The notes: a model not told the origin generated them from the sequence alone. A stretch of 64,000 bases of DNA from Nothopassalora personata (GCA_033816765.1 CM066298.1:1178001-1242000), one strand, 5' to 3'; positions 46,491 to 58,737 are shown, numbered from the stretch's first letter. Program-made: numbers and translations.

Positions 46491-46910
46491 TATTACGGAT
46501 TTAAAGAACGAGAGAAAGAGAGTCCCGTAAGATACGTACTAGGAATATAGAAACTAGAAGATAAGGTCTAATTGCTTAGACCTCTAACGCGATTAGGTTA
46601 CGTACGCGACCGTAGCGAACCTACATAGTCGAACACGTAAAGCTAGGCGACTAGACAACTAGACGACCGGTCGACTAGTCAAATAGTTAACTATAGAGCT
46701 AAGACATAGCAGTGTCTCCTTTATATTTAGGAACGCTAGAAACCCTTATAGTTCTAATGCGTTTAACTTATGTTACTATCTTACTAATTAGAATATACTC
46801 TTATCCCAATTATTTATCTTCGCTTAGCTCGCTTTAGCCTCTCTAAAGAATACCGCTACGTGACTTAACTTATCTCTCTTTTAAGACTAGCCCTAGAACG
46901 AGATATAACA
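46491..46910 (+). repeat. 3' LTR of element D
   Basis: 420 bp, starts TATTACGGATTTAAAG, ends GAGATATAACA; followed by TSD CTTCT. Confidence 0.9.
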
Positions 46911-46915
46911 CTTCT

Positions 46916-49321
46916 TAATTTCTAGGACTTTATTAGATAGATCTTTCTTAATAAGCTCTACGCCTTCTAGTAGTTTAATGTATAAAGGTCTATTAATGTT
47001 AGGGTTTATAAATACTATTTTAATATTAATCTATCTCCTCTTCTAGCTAAGAACTATATATAGGGCTAGGAGAATTCTACTTATTAGTAGCCTTAGGGTT
47101 AGAGTAAAGGTCTTAATATAGTCTATACCTTACTTTTAAGTAAATGCCTTAGCTACCTATCTAGCTCTACGCTTCTTAATAGACCTATTAGGAAGATACT
47201 TATAGTATAGGATCTATTTTCCTATAAGTAGTTTCCTACCCTTAGGGACTTTCTATAATAGGATCTATATAATATATTCTATGTCTTCTAAGGAGTTAAA
47301 TTCCTTTCTAATTGCCCTAATCTATTTAGCTCTATTAGGTCTGTTTAATGCTTTAGTTAGGGTAGTAGGATCTATAAGCTTCCCCTTCTTTATATTATCT
47401 ATAGCTAATATAGCGAATACTTTCTTAAGTTTACTATAATTATAATTAGATCTATTCTGTCTTAAACTTCTCCTTATTAGCTTAGGATAGACCTTAGCTT
47501 ATTTAGTCTTTATAGGCTTATAAGTCCTATCTCTCTTCCTCTTACTAATATATAGGGTAGGGTAGAATAGTGTTATAGCCTAATTAGGGTCTTCTTATAT
47601 AGCTAGGGCTATGTCTTCTTAGGTAGTAGTGTTAGGTTTAGTATAACCTAATGATATTACAAGTTAAGAAGATAAGCTTAATCGGTTTTGTTCTCGGGCC
47701 AATAGGAAATTAAGGGAGAGTAATAAAGCAGTAGCTATCTTATCTTATAAAGACTAAGTAGCAGTAAGGTAGAGGTTAGGTTATAGTGTATTCTAAACAG
47801 TAATATTGAACAGTAAGTTAAACGTATCGAAACTATAAGGGATTCTTAGCGTTCCTAAACATAAAGGAGATTCGTAGATCTCGGTAATTAGTCTAATTAG
47901 TCTAAGCATAAGCAGTCTAATCGCCCTAAGTCTAAGCGCTTAGGTAGGATAAGTTACGTGCTCGTCTCGTTATCATAATTCTAGGGCCTATAGGAATCAT
48001 TCCGTAATAAGTAGGAGCTACTTCTTTATATTATAGCTCTTTAGACTAAGAAGTCTAAGGCTTATGCTCTATAGGAGATTATTCCTAGAGCTAGGGGATA
48101 TATCTCTAAATAGTAGATGTAAATCTTCTATTATATACTCCCCCTAAGACTAACCTTAGTTAGGGGAGTCTTGTTACGAAGCCCTTTATGTTTTAGGTTA
48201 GTTACTATGCTACTATAGCTCCCCCTCTAGCTATATAGCTCCCCCTAAAGGTTTATATAGTTAGTAACTCGCTTCTAGCGCGTATAGCGCTTTATAAGGT
48301 ATATAAATGCCCTTATGTTTATAGTAAGGGTTCTTAGGGTCTTCCTAGGGATGTCTTAGGAAGGTAATCTTATTATCTAGGACAGCATTCTTATTACTAG
48401 TAGTAAGCTAGAAGCTCTTAATAGTCTGTCCTATCTACTCCCCCTAAGTAACCTACTTACCTATAGGGATTTAGTATTGCGTGTTCTATAGGAAATTCTT
48501 ATTAAAAGTTATATATAGGGTATAGGCTATCTTATAGACCTATTTACCCTTCTCCTACTATAGCTTCTATAGTAGGTAGTTAGTTAATAAACTACCCTAG
48601 AATCCTATATACTACTATATATCCGCTCTTATAGAGAACTTCTTAGACTTAGTATAATTGTCGTTATATTTATATACTTTATATCTAAACCTTCTTATAT
48701 TCCTTAAGTCTATCCCTTTAATATTAATGCCTAGGTCTTTTTTAAAGTCCTTCTATAGTATATTCTTTATTATTAAGTCGAAGAGGCGGTTCGTAATATA
48801 GTATACAAAGTCTATAGCTAGGGGCTAGAGGTTCTATAGTAAGCTAGAGTCTATAAGCATAGCTCTAGCCTTGTTAATAATAACTTTATTAGAAGCTTTA
48901 GCAATTCTATTTTGCTTAGGAGTATATAGTAATACAAAGTCCTATCTAATCCCTTTATATTAGGTATATATTCTAAGTTTAATATTATTAAACTCCCTAC
49001 TACTATCTAAGAACTAGATCTTAGGTGTCTTCTTATAGTAGTTCTATATTATAGTAAGCTAAGTTTTAATTACTACTAGAGTATTACTCTTCTTTAGAAG
49101 TAGTAAGCACTATCTTATCCTAGTTTTAGCGTATATAAGCATAAGGTAGTATACGTAACTATTATAAGAGATTAGAGTAATTAGACTAATAAGGTTAGTA
49201 TAGATTTTATCTAATGCCTCTAGTATAGGTCTCCTAGGGATTCTTAGAATAACTCTCTATAACCTTATAAGCTTATAAGTCTTAGAATGTCCTAACTCTA
49301 TAGTATTAATATCTTCTAGGC
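46916..49321 (-). mobile_element. Element A (host Copia), fragment 2: integrase to RT
   Basis: Minus-strand reading gives Copia pol: integrase part about 48500-49321, then the start of RT about 46920-47420 with ALNRPNRAK.IRAIRKEFNSLED, PKGRKLL and GIDYIKTFTLTLRL, an easily recognised Copia RT block. RIP stops throughout. Flanked by TSDs of D (left) and F (right). Confidence 0.82.
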
Positions 49322-49519
49322 TATAAGGACCGTAAGGCTATAAGGGGATATTGTAATGTATAGTACGCCTATAATCTTCTAATCGTAGATAAACTAAAGC
49401 TTACTTTCTTCTATAGACGCTATACGCGTCTCCTAGTGTATATATACGCGTTACGTACGGCATGCTAAGCCGGGCATAGCCGCATTATATATAAGGGTTA
49501 GCTATAGGCTGCCCTTATA
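49322..49519 (-). repeat. 3' LTR of element F (left copy)
   Basis: 198 bp. Outer ends TATAAGGACC and GCCCTTATA; TG/CA termini changed to TA by RIP. Confidence 0.88.
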
Positions 49520-49959
49520 GCTGCCTCCCCTTCTAGGACAAGCTACCCTTAGCTCGCGGCTTTAGGAGGTTTCTATATAAGTAATGTATCCGCTTCTCGT
49601 AGATTCCGTTACTATACGACCCGCCTACGGGTCTCGTAAGTGTCGTTATCGGGGTGTAGGTAGGTAAAGTTATAGTTACTAGGTTAACTAACTCGAGGGT
49701 TTAAGAAGCGTACCCTCTCCCTCCTTTTCCTTTTTTTTCTTATATTACGTTCTCGTAGCATACCGTACCCGTACTACTAGAGATCTACTAGCTCCTCGCT
49801 AGCGACTATCTAGCGACCCGCTAGTACTACTATAGCTTTAGACGAAGCTATCTAAGACTAGCTCCGCTAGGAGACCCTTATAGGGGGCCTATTAGTACTA
49901 CTAACACTATTACTAGTACTACTACTATAGATGTCTAGCGCGCTTAGCGTACTAGACAC

Positions 49960-50878
49960 GCTAGCGAAGCGTAAGTTTAGCGTACTAGGACCGTAGACCC
50001 CTAAGTTATTACTAGCTAGGCGCCTAGGTATAGACATTAAGATATATATACGGTATCTCCTATACTTCGTAACTAGTAAGTATTCGCTACGCTCTTCGCT
50101 TACGATACGCTTACTAATAGTATAGTAGACGAGTAGGATACGTGTAATTGTATTACTACCGGCGAGTTACTTAAGAAGTATAGGCGCTATAGAGATAATA
50201 GGCACCCCTATATTAGTAATACTAGCGTCGCTATCGCGTAGATAGTAGCTCGTCTACGTACCGCTCGCGCCTAGCGCGATAAGCTTATCTAGGGGCTTAG
50301 TAACCCTATTACTAAGTAAGAGTAGGATACTCTAGACTAGTAGTACGAGGTCTACGCCTAGCTAGGCGAGTAGATCTTAGAGGTAAGTACTACGCCTCGC
50401 TAGCGCTCTCTACGCTCGTTACGTAAGGTATACTATCGCTCCCTATATAAATCGGCTAATCTCCTCCTAGGCTAAGAGGCAGTTTAGTACCTATAAGAAC
50501 AAGCGCCTAGGCGATACCCGCGTACGGTTCGCCGGCGCCTCCGCTACTACTACCCCCTCCTCCGCCGCCGCTACTACGTCCGTAGTTCTATAGTAAGAGT
50601 AGAATAGGGCCCTTAATAGGCTCTTCGAGCTCGGCCGTACTATAAGTACTATATATATCGTATACGTGTCCTATACTAACCGTAGTTATAGTTCCTATAG
50701 GCTAGAAACATCGATACTACTACGGCCGATAGGGCCTTCCTACTACTAGCCCTACGGGGCGAGTATAATAAGGAGGATAATAAGGATAATAATAACGAGT
50801 AATCGCGCGCTCCGCGTATACTAGCCGCCTACTACGCGCCTATCTTTTATCTACGTAGCGCCGTAGCGCGCCTAGAAA
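49960..50878 (+). pseudogene. Element F antisense gene, RIP-damaged
   Basis: Plus strand, opposite to gag-pol of F. Around 50143 it encodes CNCITTGELLKK followed by Y-x2-Y-x6-Y (TAT codons where TGT would give Cys), homologous to the antisense gene of element B. Further on it shares ALNRLFELGR and YTNRSYSSYR with B. Start not resolved; borders approximate. Confidence 0.55.
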
Positions 50879-51229
50879 AGTTTATTTTAAATAAATAATC
50901 TTCTCTCTACTCTTCTCTCTCCTTACCTCCCTCTCTAATGTTATTACTATTAGGGGTGTTTACTTAACTAAGTAAGCGAGCCTTTTAGACCGATAGAATA
51001 TACTAAGAGTTAGTGTCTTATATATAGGTTATAGCTAATATTACTATTATAGGTAGAGACTACCGTTAATATAGATACTATCGGATAGGCCTCTCCCCGT
51101 ATTATTAGCAAAAAGAGAAGGTTATGTCTAAAGGTAAGGTCCTTATATCCGGCTACTAAAGGGTTAAGGCCTAAATGTATAACCTATGCCCTTACTTTAG
51201 CGCCTTATACGGCCTTCGTAGACACCTTA

Positions 51230-54200
51230 TATTTAACTACTATACGTGTAGCATTCGCGAGTCCTTATACTAGCTCCTAGCTATTATATTCCTCTAGCTA
51301 GCCCTTCTATCGTACTAGGTACTATACCTTACCCTTATACTTACGCTTTCCTAGTACTACCTCTACTTTATATTCCCCGTCTTTATTAGCGAGGGGTATA
51401 GTGCCTCTATCCTTCTCGCTACCCGCGTACGGCTCGAGGAGGAATATATAGAATATAATATAAATCCTTAAGTCGGCTAGTAGTACTAGGCGGTACGTCT
51501 ACAAACCGATAGCGTCGATAATACGGTACGGTCTAATAAACTTTAGACCTATCTTCTTCTTCGGTAATACTAACCTTAGGTTCTTCGCAGATAATAAGAC
51601 TATGTTACCTACGCGATAGCTCTTAGCCTTATAAGTCTTATTATAGTAGCGAGTCTAGTCGGCTACTACGATCTCCTAACGCTTCGTAAGCTTAGCGCGT
51701 ACTTCTCGTATACGGTCAACTAAGTCTACCGCTACTAGTACCTCCCCTTCCCGGATCTCGCCTCGAGATCCTATAGGTGTTAGGGTAATCTTAGGTCTCT
51801 AACTATACGCTATCTTGAATAGGCTTATACGTAGCGTAGGGTAGACGCTATTATTATATACGAATTTAGTAATAGCTAGCTACTTAGCCTACTCTATCTA
51901 GTTCTTACTATAGTAATAACGAAGGTACTATTCTAAGGTTTAGTTTACCCTCTTAGTCTAACCGTTAGTCTAAGGATAAAAAGCTATAGATAGCTTACGC
52001 TTTACCTACGCCTCGAAGTAGAAGTTACTCTAAAACTTGCTCGTAAATATTAACCCGCGGTTACTTACTATACCCGCTATAACACTATAATGCCGTACGA
52101 CTTCGTCTCGTAAGATCCTCGTAAGCTCCGCGGCTATATATATCTTAGTCGTAGGAATATACAAGTTTATTTTAGAGTAGCGGTCGACGATTACTAGGAT
52201 CGTATTATATACGTATTCTCCTCGCTTACTTAGCGGTAGGTCCGTAATATAATCTATAGTAATTTCTTACTATAGACCGTCTAGCCTAGGTAGTAGCTAT
52301 AGCTTGCCGTAGGATCGATAGCGCCTCGCCTTCGAGGTCTAATACGCTCTATAGTTTCTAATATACTCCCTTATATCCTTACTAAGTAATCCCTACTAGT
52401 AATAACGTCGTAGTAGCTCTTTAGTCTTTACCTTACTAAAGTGCCCTACTAGTAGGTCGTTATAATATATATAAAGTAGCTATGCTCTTACTATATAATC
52501 TTCGGGTACTATAATCGCGTTTCTACGATAGACTAGCCTGTCTTTTATATACTAGTCCTTAGCGTCCCCTTCGCTAGGCGCCTACGATAAGTATACGACG
52601 TACCTATCGTCTCTCCCCTATACGATTTTTATTAGTAGTATAAGTAGTTTACCTAGGCCGCCTTATATTATTATAGCGTATACTCTTACTAGTAGCGATC
52701 GGGTCCCCTACGGTTCGTAGGCTCCTACTACCGTTATCGTTACCTTATCCTATATCTTCTCGTAGGTAACGGTTATAAGCCTTACTATAGGCTCGTCCTC
52801 TCTTAATAGGGATTCCTTCTAGAAAGATAGCTTACTTTATAGCGTAGGAAGTAAGTTCGACGTCTACTACGCTACGCGTACGTAGTTACTACGTCGCGAT
52901 AGCGTATCGGCTAGGTTATTCTTCCCCGGCCTATACTCTACTACGAAGTCGAAAGATTATAGAAACGTCGCCTATCGAGCTTACCTCCTATTTAGCTACT
53001 TTACTATTATAAAACCCTATAGGTTCGCGTAGTCGACTAGTACCTAAACCGTATACGATACGCCTTCGAGGTACGGTTACTAATGCTTAAATACCTCTAC
53101 TACTACTAGTAGTTCCTAGTTATAGGTCTTATAATTATACTTAGTAGATACTATCTTACGAGAATAGAAGGTAATAGGGTACTACTTAGTACTAAATAGC
53201 TAAGAGATAATACCTATAATTATAAATCCTAAGGTATCCGTTTTAACTCTCGTACGTAACGAAGGGTCGAAGTACCTTAGGATAGGTGCTCCGAGGAACC
53301 TAGCTTTTAGCCGTTAGAACGCTTACTCCTCGTAAGCGGACTATATAAGAGGCCCTTACTTCTTACTATTCTTATATCCCTTTAGTAGGTCTGTTAATAG
53401 CTTCGTAATCCTTAAGTACCCTTCGACAAAACGCCTATAGAAGTTATAGAATCCTAGAAAGGATTAAACCTTATAAAAACTCGTAGGCGTAGGCTATTCC
53501 TCAATTGCGGCTACCCTACTCCTATCTATCGATACGCCTACGACGCTTACGATAAATCCTAGGAACTTAGTACTCTCCTAGAAGAAGCTATACTTCTTTA
53601 GGTTCGTAAATAGGGCGAACTTCCGTAGCCTCTCTAGTACTACGCGTACGGCTCGTACGTACTCCTTACGTATTACGCTATAGATAAGGATATTATCTAG
53701 GTAGACTACGTAGATGTTATCTACTAACCTAGTAAGGGCCTTATTAATATACCCTTAAAAGGTAGCTAGTACGTTAGTTAACCTAAAAGGCATAACTAAG
53801 TACTCGTAGTAACCGTATCGCGTACGAAACGTAGTCTTCTACTTGTCTCCTTGCTTAATAGGAATACGGTAGTAGGCATCCTATAGGTCGATTATAGTAA
53901 AGAGCCTTATACCCTATAGCCTATCTAAGGTCTTACTAATTAGGGGTAGTAGATATTAGTTCTTCACTATAATCTTATTTAGGCCTCTATAATCTATATA
54001 GAGCCTAAGAGTACTATTCTTCTTTAGTACGAATAGAATAGGCGTACCCGCCTCGCTTACGGATTGCCTAATCTACCCCTTCTCTATTACTTACGTAAGG
54101 TACTCTTTTAAGGCCTCTAGCTTAGTTAAGGACTAGTAGTATAGCGGCTTAAAAGGAGGTTTCTTTCCTTCGACGAGATTAATCGTATACTTAACCCTAT

Positions 54201-56300
54201 CGGGCATCTTACACTTTGCCTACTTATTAGGTGCGTATATATCTCGGAAGTCTACAAATTCTTTATGCTATAAGGGACCCTCTCCTTCGGATACTACTAT
54301 AGTAATAACCCGAATACTTATCGTATAAACCTACTTTAAGCTCTCGAGATCCTTAAGGAACTCGCGTACGTTACGCTACTAAATCGTAGGCGTCTCTATA
54401 CCGTAGTACTACTAGTTATCCTTATCGGCCTTTATAATCTAATTACGATACCGCTAAGGTCTACCTAAGATAACTAACGGCCTACCTATAGGCGCTATAT
54501 AGTAGATAGCGTCGCTTACGCGCTCTACTCCTATATCGTTAGCTAGTCGTACGTAAACCGTATAGGCACCGTAGTAATACCCTTAGTCCTACGCGTACGA
54601 CTCTAGATTTAGAAGCTTTATACTACTAATAGGCTATATCTAGTGTCGGAGTATATACTCGTACGATACTAAGCTTAAATCTATACCGTTATCTAGAAGA
54701 AACGTAGCCTCGTAAAAGCCCTTACGCGTCTCGACGGCGCCTCGTAAGTAACGCGCTAGACTTGTATCGACTTACCTTAAGGGGTCTATATAGAAACTCG
54801 GACTTAGGAGCAACCCTTACCTAGTCCTCTACCTTTTCCCTATTTACCCTTCTTAGTTAAAGCCTCGATAGTTTCTAGCCTACGAACCGCTTACGTATTA
54901 CGGTCCTTCTATAGGTGTCTATTTCGGCACTCCGTCTTATAGTAACCCTTCTTACCGTAGCCGTAGTACTCTACCTTCGACTTCTAGCTAGTTAAAGACG
55001 AGCTGCCGGCGTCTCGCTACTAACTCGTATCCGAGGCGCCCGGTACTTAACTCTACTTCTATTACTTTAGGCGATCGGCCCGCTTATATACGTCCTTAGC
55101 TTTACGCTTACGACGTATATACTACCCGCGGTCGTACCCTCCGCTACTACCTCGGCGCTCGGTACTTTCGATACGCGAGGCTAGAACTACTAGGTCTTCT
55201 CTAGTTATAGGGATATTATAGTAGCTAACGATAGCGGACCGTAAGCGAGGCGTAAGCTTCGCTAGTAGGTATCGTATATATTACGCTTCCGAGTAGTTAC
55301 TTAACTAGTCCTCTATAATATCTAGCTTAGTTACGAACTGTCGCGCTATCTAGTTATCCTTCTATTTCGTAACCTCGTACTCTAATATAACGTTAAGTAC
55401 GCAATTTATAGGATCGCTATATACGTCTCGATAGAACTCCTTAAAGTCCTAGTATATATATCCTATAAGGTTAACGGCGCTATAGTTAGTATACTATCGC
55501 TTACTTGCCTCTCCGCTAAGGTATATAACCCTATATAGGACCTTTAATTCGTCTATCGCGTATATAGTGCCTAAGAGAGCGAAGATAAGTAAGAGCTCCC
55601 GAAGGAATACCCTTACCTTCCTTATCAAATTCCCTCTAAAAGGCGTCGGCTCTTTTAGACGCGGTCGCGTCGTATACGCTACGGCCGCGCCTCGTACTAT
55701 AATATTATCGTTAGTAGTTATAGAGATAGAGGTAGGGTGTTGCGGTTGGGCCTTGTCCCTCGTCACGTGGGTGGCCTAGGAAGTGTCGATCCTCGATATG
55801 TCTCTAAAGTAGTGTGAACGAGAGTTCACTACAAGGTTGCAACTTAACACAAGAGTGTTGATTTGAGTTGAGCACGAGGCTCCTATCTACTCGTAAAGAA
55901 GCGTCGTCTATATAGTGCCATGTCTTGGCGTAACTGATCAGAGTCGCTCAGCCTCAGTCTCGATCTGAGTCGTTCAGCCTCAGTCTCGATCTGAGTCGTC
56001 CACCCTCAGTCCTGCTGCCTCGCAGCCTGCATGAGCCCTTGTTGTTCGTAGCGAATGGACGTGTCCGTAACATAGGGGTTATAGTAGGGAGGTAATCTTC
56101 TCTCCTCCCTCCTATACGCTCTAGAGGCGGTGCGCTTATAGCGCGTAAGATCTCTAGCCGCTCGATCTCCCGCTATATTTCTTACTCTTTAATCTTAGCC
56201 TATAAGGCCTCTCTTCTCGTAACTAAGGCTATACGACGCGCCTACTACTATACTCTAGGGCTTAGGGGGGGGGCGTAGGCGACTCGCTATCGTACGCGTC
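51230..56300 (-). pseudogene. Element F gag-pol remnants (minus strand)
   Basis: Gag about 55000-55730 with the N-terminal part beyond solo LTR G (about 56080-56300), protease about 54400-54780, RT about 53500-54150 ([23 protein letters not shown]; catalytic motif YLDN), RNase H about 52950-53330, integrase about 51800-52560, chromodomain about 51230-51400 (EYKVEVVLGKRKYKG, LEEYNS.EL). Stops in Gln/Trp codons throughout. Borders approximate. Confidence 0.82.
55738..56072 (-). mobile_element. Solo LTR G inserted in element F, not RIP-mutated
   Basis: 335 bp with TGTT..AACA ends (minus-strand start TGTTACGGACACG) and a perfect TSD TAGGG at 55733-55737 and 56073-56077. Shares about 65 bp with the LTR of element C (around GGCACTATATAGACGACGCT). 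Contains two near-identical 25-26-bp units (TCAGCCTCAGTCTCGATCTG, near 55945-55998). Normal CpA content, so it arrived after F was mutated. The rest of its element was removed by LTR-LTR recombination (inference). Confidence 0.9.
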
Positions 56301-56352
56301 GCGATCGGGCTCTATAGCGTATATAGATTATAACGAGAGGAAGCTTTAGAAC

Positions 56353-56550
56353 TATAAGGACCGTAAGGCTATAAGGGGATGTCGTAATATATAGCACGCC
56401 TACGATCTTCTAATCGTAGATAAACTAAAGCTTACTTTCTTCTATAGACGCTATACGCGTCTCCTAGTGTACGTATACGCATTACGTACGGTATACTAAG
56501 CTAGGCATAGCCGTATTATATATAAGGGTTAGCTATAGGCTACCCTTACA
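56353..56550 (-). repeat. 5' LTR of element F (right copy)
   Basis: 198 bp, TATAAGGACC..ACCCTTACA on the plus strand; followed by TSD TAGGC. Confidence 0.9.
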
Positions 56551-58407
56551 TAGGCCCTTAACTGCTTCTTTTATAGTATTAAGTAGTATACTTCTAATAT
56601 GCCTAAGCCTTTAATGCTATCTAACTATATTAGTTCTTAGCTTAGTAAATATAAGAGCAGTAAGTCTTTTTAATACTAATCTATCTTTATCCTTCCTAGA
56701 GCCCCTCTTTACCCTAAGGTTCCTAAAGATAATAATATTCGTTATTATCTTAATATAGCCTATAGGCTTATCCTTCTAGAATAGTATTTTAGATAGTCTA
56801 TCTAGGTAAACTTTATATTTCTTATATAGGAGTTCTATAGAGATTAGTATTATATCTAACTCTAGAGAGTAAAGTATATTACGAAGGAGGAGGGTAGTCT
56901 CTTAACTAAGATAGTTCTTTATAACCTATTCTAATTCTCCTTTAGTTATAAGGGATCCTTGCCTAATAGCCTATAAGAAGTATATAGGCCTAAGTCTTAG
57001 CCTAATATTTTAAAGGTCTATAAGATTATTATAGATATAGAAGGATATATCTATATTATAGACTTTGTCTATTAATATTAGGTTTAATATAGTAGCTACT
57101 ACCGTTCCTATATATACTAGTTATATAACTATAATAGCTACTCTAGACCTCCTATATAGTTATCTCTAGTTGCTATTACTATTAGAGCTATACTCCTAAT
57201 TAGATAATATGTCTAACTAGTTATTAATTACTATAGCAATCCTCTTCCTAGAGGACTTACTACCCTTTACCTTCTTTACCCTATCCTTTAGGGTCTCTTT
57301 ACCCTTCTTAGACTTATTCCTAGGATTCTTCTCTAGATACTGCTTATAGTAGTTCGCGTTAGTATGCTTATATAAGTACTATATATACAACTTATTATTA
57401 TTCTTGCTTAAGAATACTCTATTAAAGCTATTACTAGGCTTATAGGTAGTAGGTACTTACTCCTTCCTAAGAGTTATGAATATTCTCTCTAGAGTAGTTA
57501 ATTCTAGGGGATTATTATGTCTCTATGTCCTAAGCTATTTAATATAGTTTAGGCCTTTAACAAAGTATAGTCTATAGATACTATCTAGGAGGACAAATAA
57601 GGATTTAAGTAGTAACTTGTTATTAACTAGGGAGGATCTAATAAATTGCTTTATAGTAGTCTTATAGTTATATATTTAAGCTTAAAAGTCTTTATAGTAC
57701 TTTAATATATTAGGTCTTATAGCATCTAACTTAATATACCTAACTGCCTTTAGAGTATTATATAGATTAATTATAATAACTAGCTTATATATTGCCTTAA
57801 TTAAATTATATAATTCCTTAGCTAACTTGTCTATATCCTTAAAGTTTAGCCTTAGGGTAGAGTCTAATCTAGCTATAATAATACTAAAAGATTATATATA
57901 CTCTTTCTTCTATTGCTTATAGGTAGCTTTATATCCTATACTACTAGTAATGTCCTAAGGAGCTTTATTCTAGGTAGTAGTCTTATTCTAGGTATTCTTA
58001 GTCGTATCTTAGGGTTGTTTATAAGCTACCCTATTTAGAGTATACTTTAGATTAACCTAGTCTAGGTTATAGATAATATATCTAACTAGATCCTTCTCTA
58101 GTAGTACGCTAAGTAGTATAGATTTCTATACCTAAAACTATACGCCTTTTCTAAGTACCTAGTTATCCTTAGTGGACCTTACTAGGTTACTAGAGGTATT
58201 GTTTCTAAACTCTATATCTAGTCTAGCTCTTATAGATACTATACTACGGTAATAATACTTAGTACCGATGTCCTATAGTAGTTCTTAAATCGATTAGATA
58301 GTTGTCCGTAAAACAAATATAGGGTCGGGTCTACTAGTAAGGCAAGCTAATCCTTAATAGAGCTTCGATAATAATTTAGGTTTTAGAATAAATAGGCAGA
58401 GGAGCAC

Positions 58408-58422
58408 CCGGGCTTATAACCT
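58408..58422 (-). promoter_or_regulatory. Primer binding site of host Copia A
   Basis: Minus strand GGTTATAAGCCCGGG directly after the LTR, identical to the site in element E; initiator tRNA-Met half-molecule type with the same RIP-like G-to-A. Confidence 0.6.
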
Positions 58423-58569
58423 ATTATAAATAGGTATTTAACGAGTACAAGCTTCTAGATTAAAACGATAGGGTGGATTAGTAACCCTTATAAATTGCTA
58501 TAGGGTGTAAGACTATCTAGCTACAGAAACAGTATAATATAGTATATGTGTGCCAAGTCCTAACTAACA
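58423..58569 (-). repeat. 5' LTR of host Copia A
   Basis: 147 bp, TGTTAG..TATAATA on the minus strand, bounded by the primer binding site on one side and GC-balanced unique DNA on the other. No partner LTR was found at the left end of the stack. Confidence 0.65.
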
Positions 58570-58737
58570 CAGCCATTAGTCACCTGATTCACAACAGGCA
58601 GTGGAGAGACTGAACGCGAGGAATCGCGTAGCAGTTGTACTTCGACGACAGACATTCACTCAACCTCAGCCGATTCCCACAAAGAGCAGGCCTGCAGCCG
58701 CTAAAAGATTACGTTGTATATCTAGACGTAGCTCTTT

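Larger units (their letters stand above)
34337..46910 (+). mobile_element. Element D: Ty3/Gypsy chromovirus, RIP-inactivated, split by element E
   Basis: LTRs of 420 bp (34337-34756; 46491-46910), TSD CTTCT at 34332-34336 and 46911-46915. Removing nested element E leaves about 7.0 kb. The 3' LTR start reads TATTACGG against TGTTACGG in the 5' copy, a RIP change. Order: gag, protease, RT, RNase H, integrase, chromodomain-like end, antisense gene. Related to element C by Gag, LTR start and polypurine tract. Confidence 0.92.
49322..56550 (-). mobile_element. Element F: Ty3/Gypsy chromovirus on the minus strand, RIP-inactivated
   Basis: 7.23 kb with 198-bp LTRs (49322-49519; 56353-56550), TSD TAGGC at 49317-49321 and 56551-56555. 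Same family as element B: LTR start AAGGGCAGCCTA, same gag (NDNI..RGA..YATR) and the same antisense gene. Contains solo LTR G in the gag leader; without it the element is 6.9 kb. Confidence 0.92.
56556..58569 (-). mobile_element. Element A (host Copia), fragment 1: 5' LTR, gag, start of pol
   Basis: 5' LTR at 58423-58569 (147 bp; minus-strand start TGTTAGTTAGGACTTGG). The primer binding site follows, then a RIP-mutated gag (about 57330-58250) with a knuckle remnant around 57330-57395 (LYKHTNANYYKQY), then protease/integrase sequence down to element F. With fragments 2-5 it makes about 5.2 kb, the size expected for Copia minus one LTR. Confidence 0.78.
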
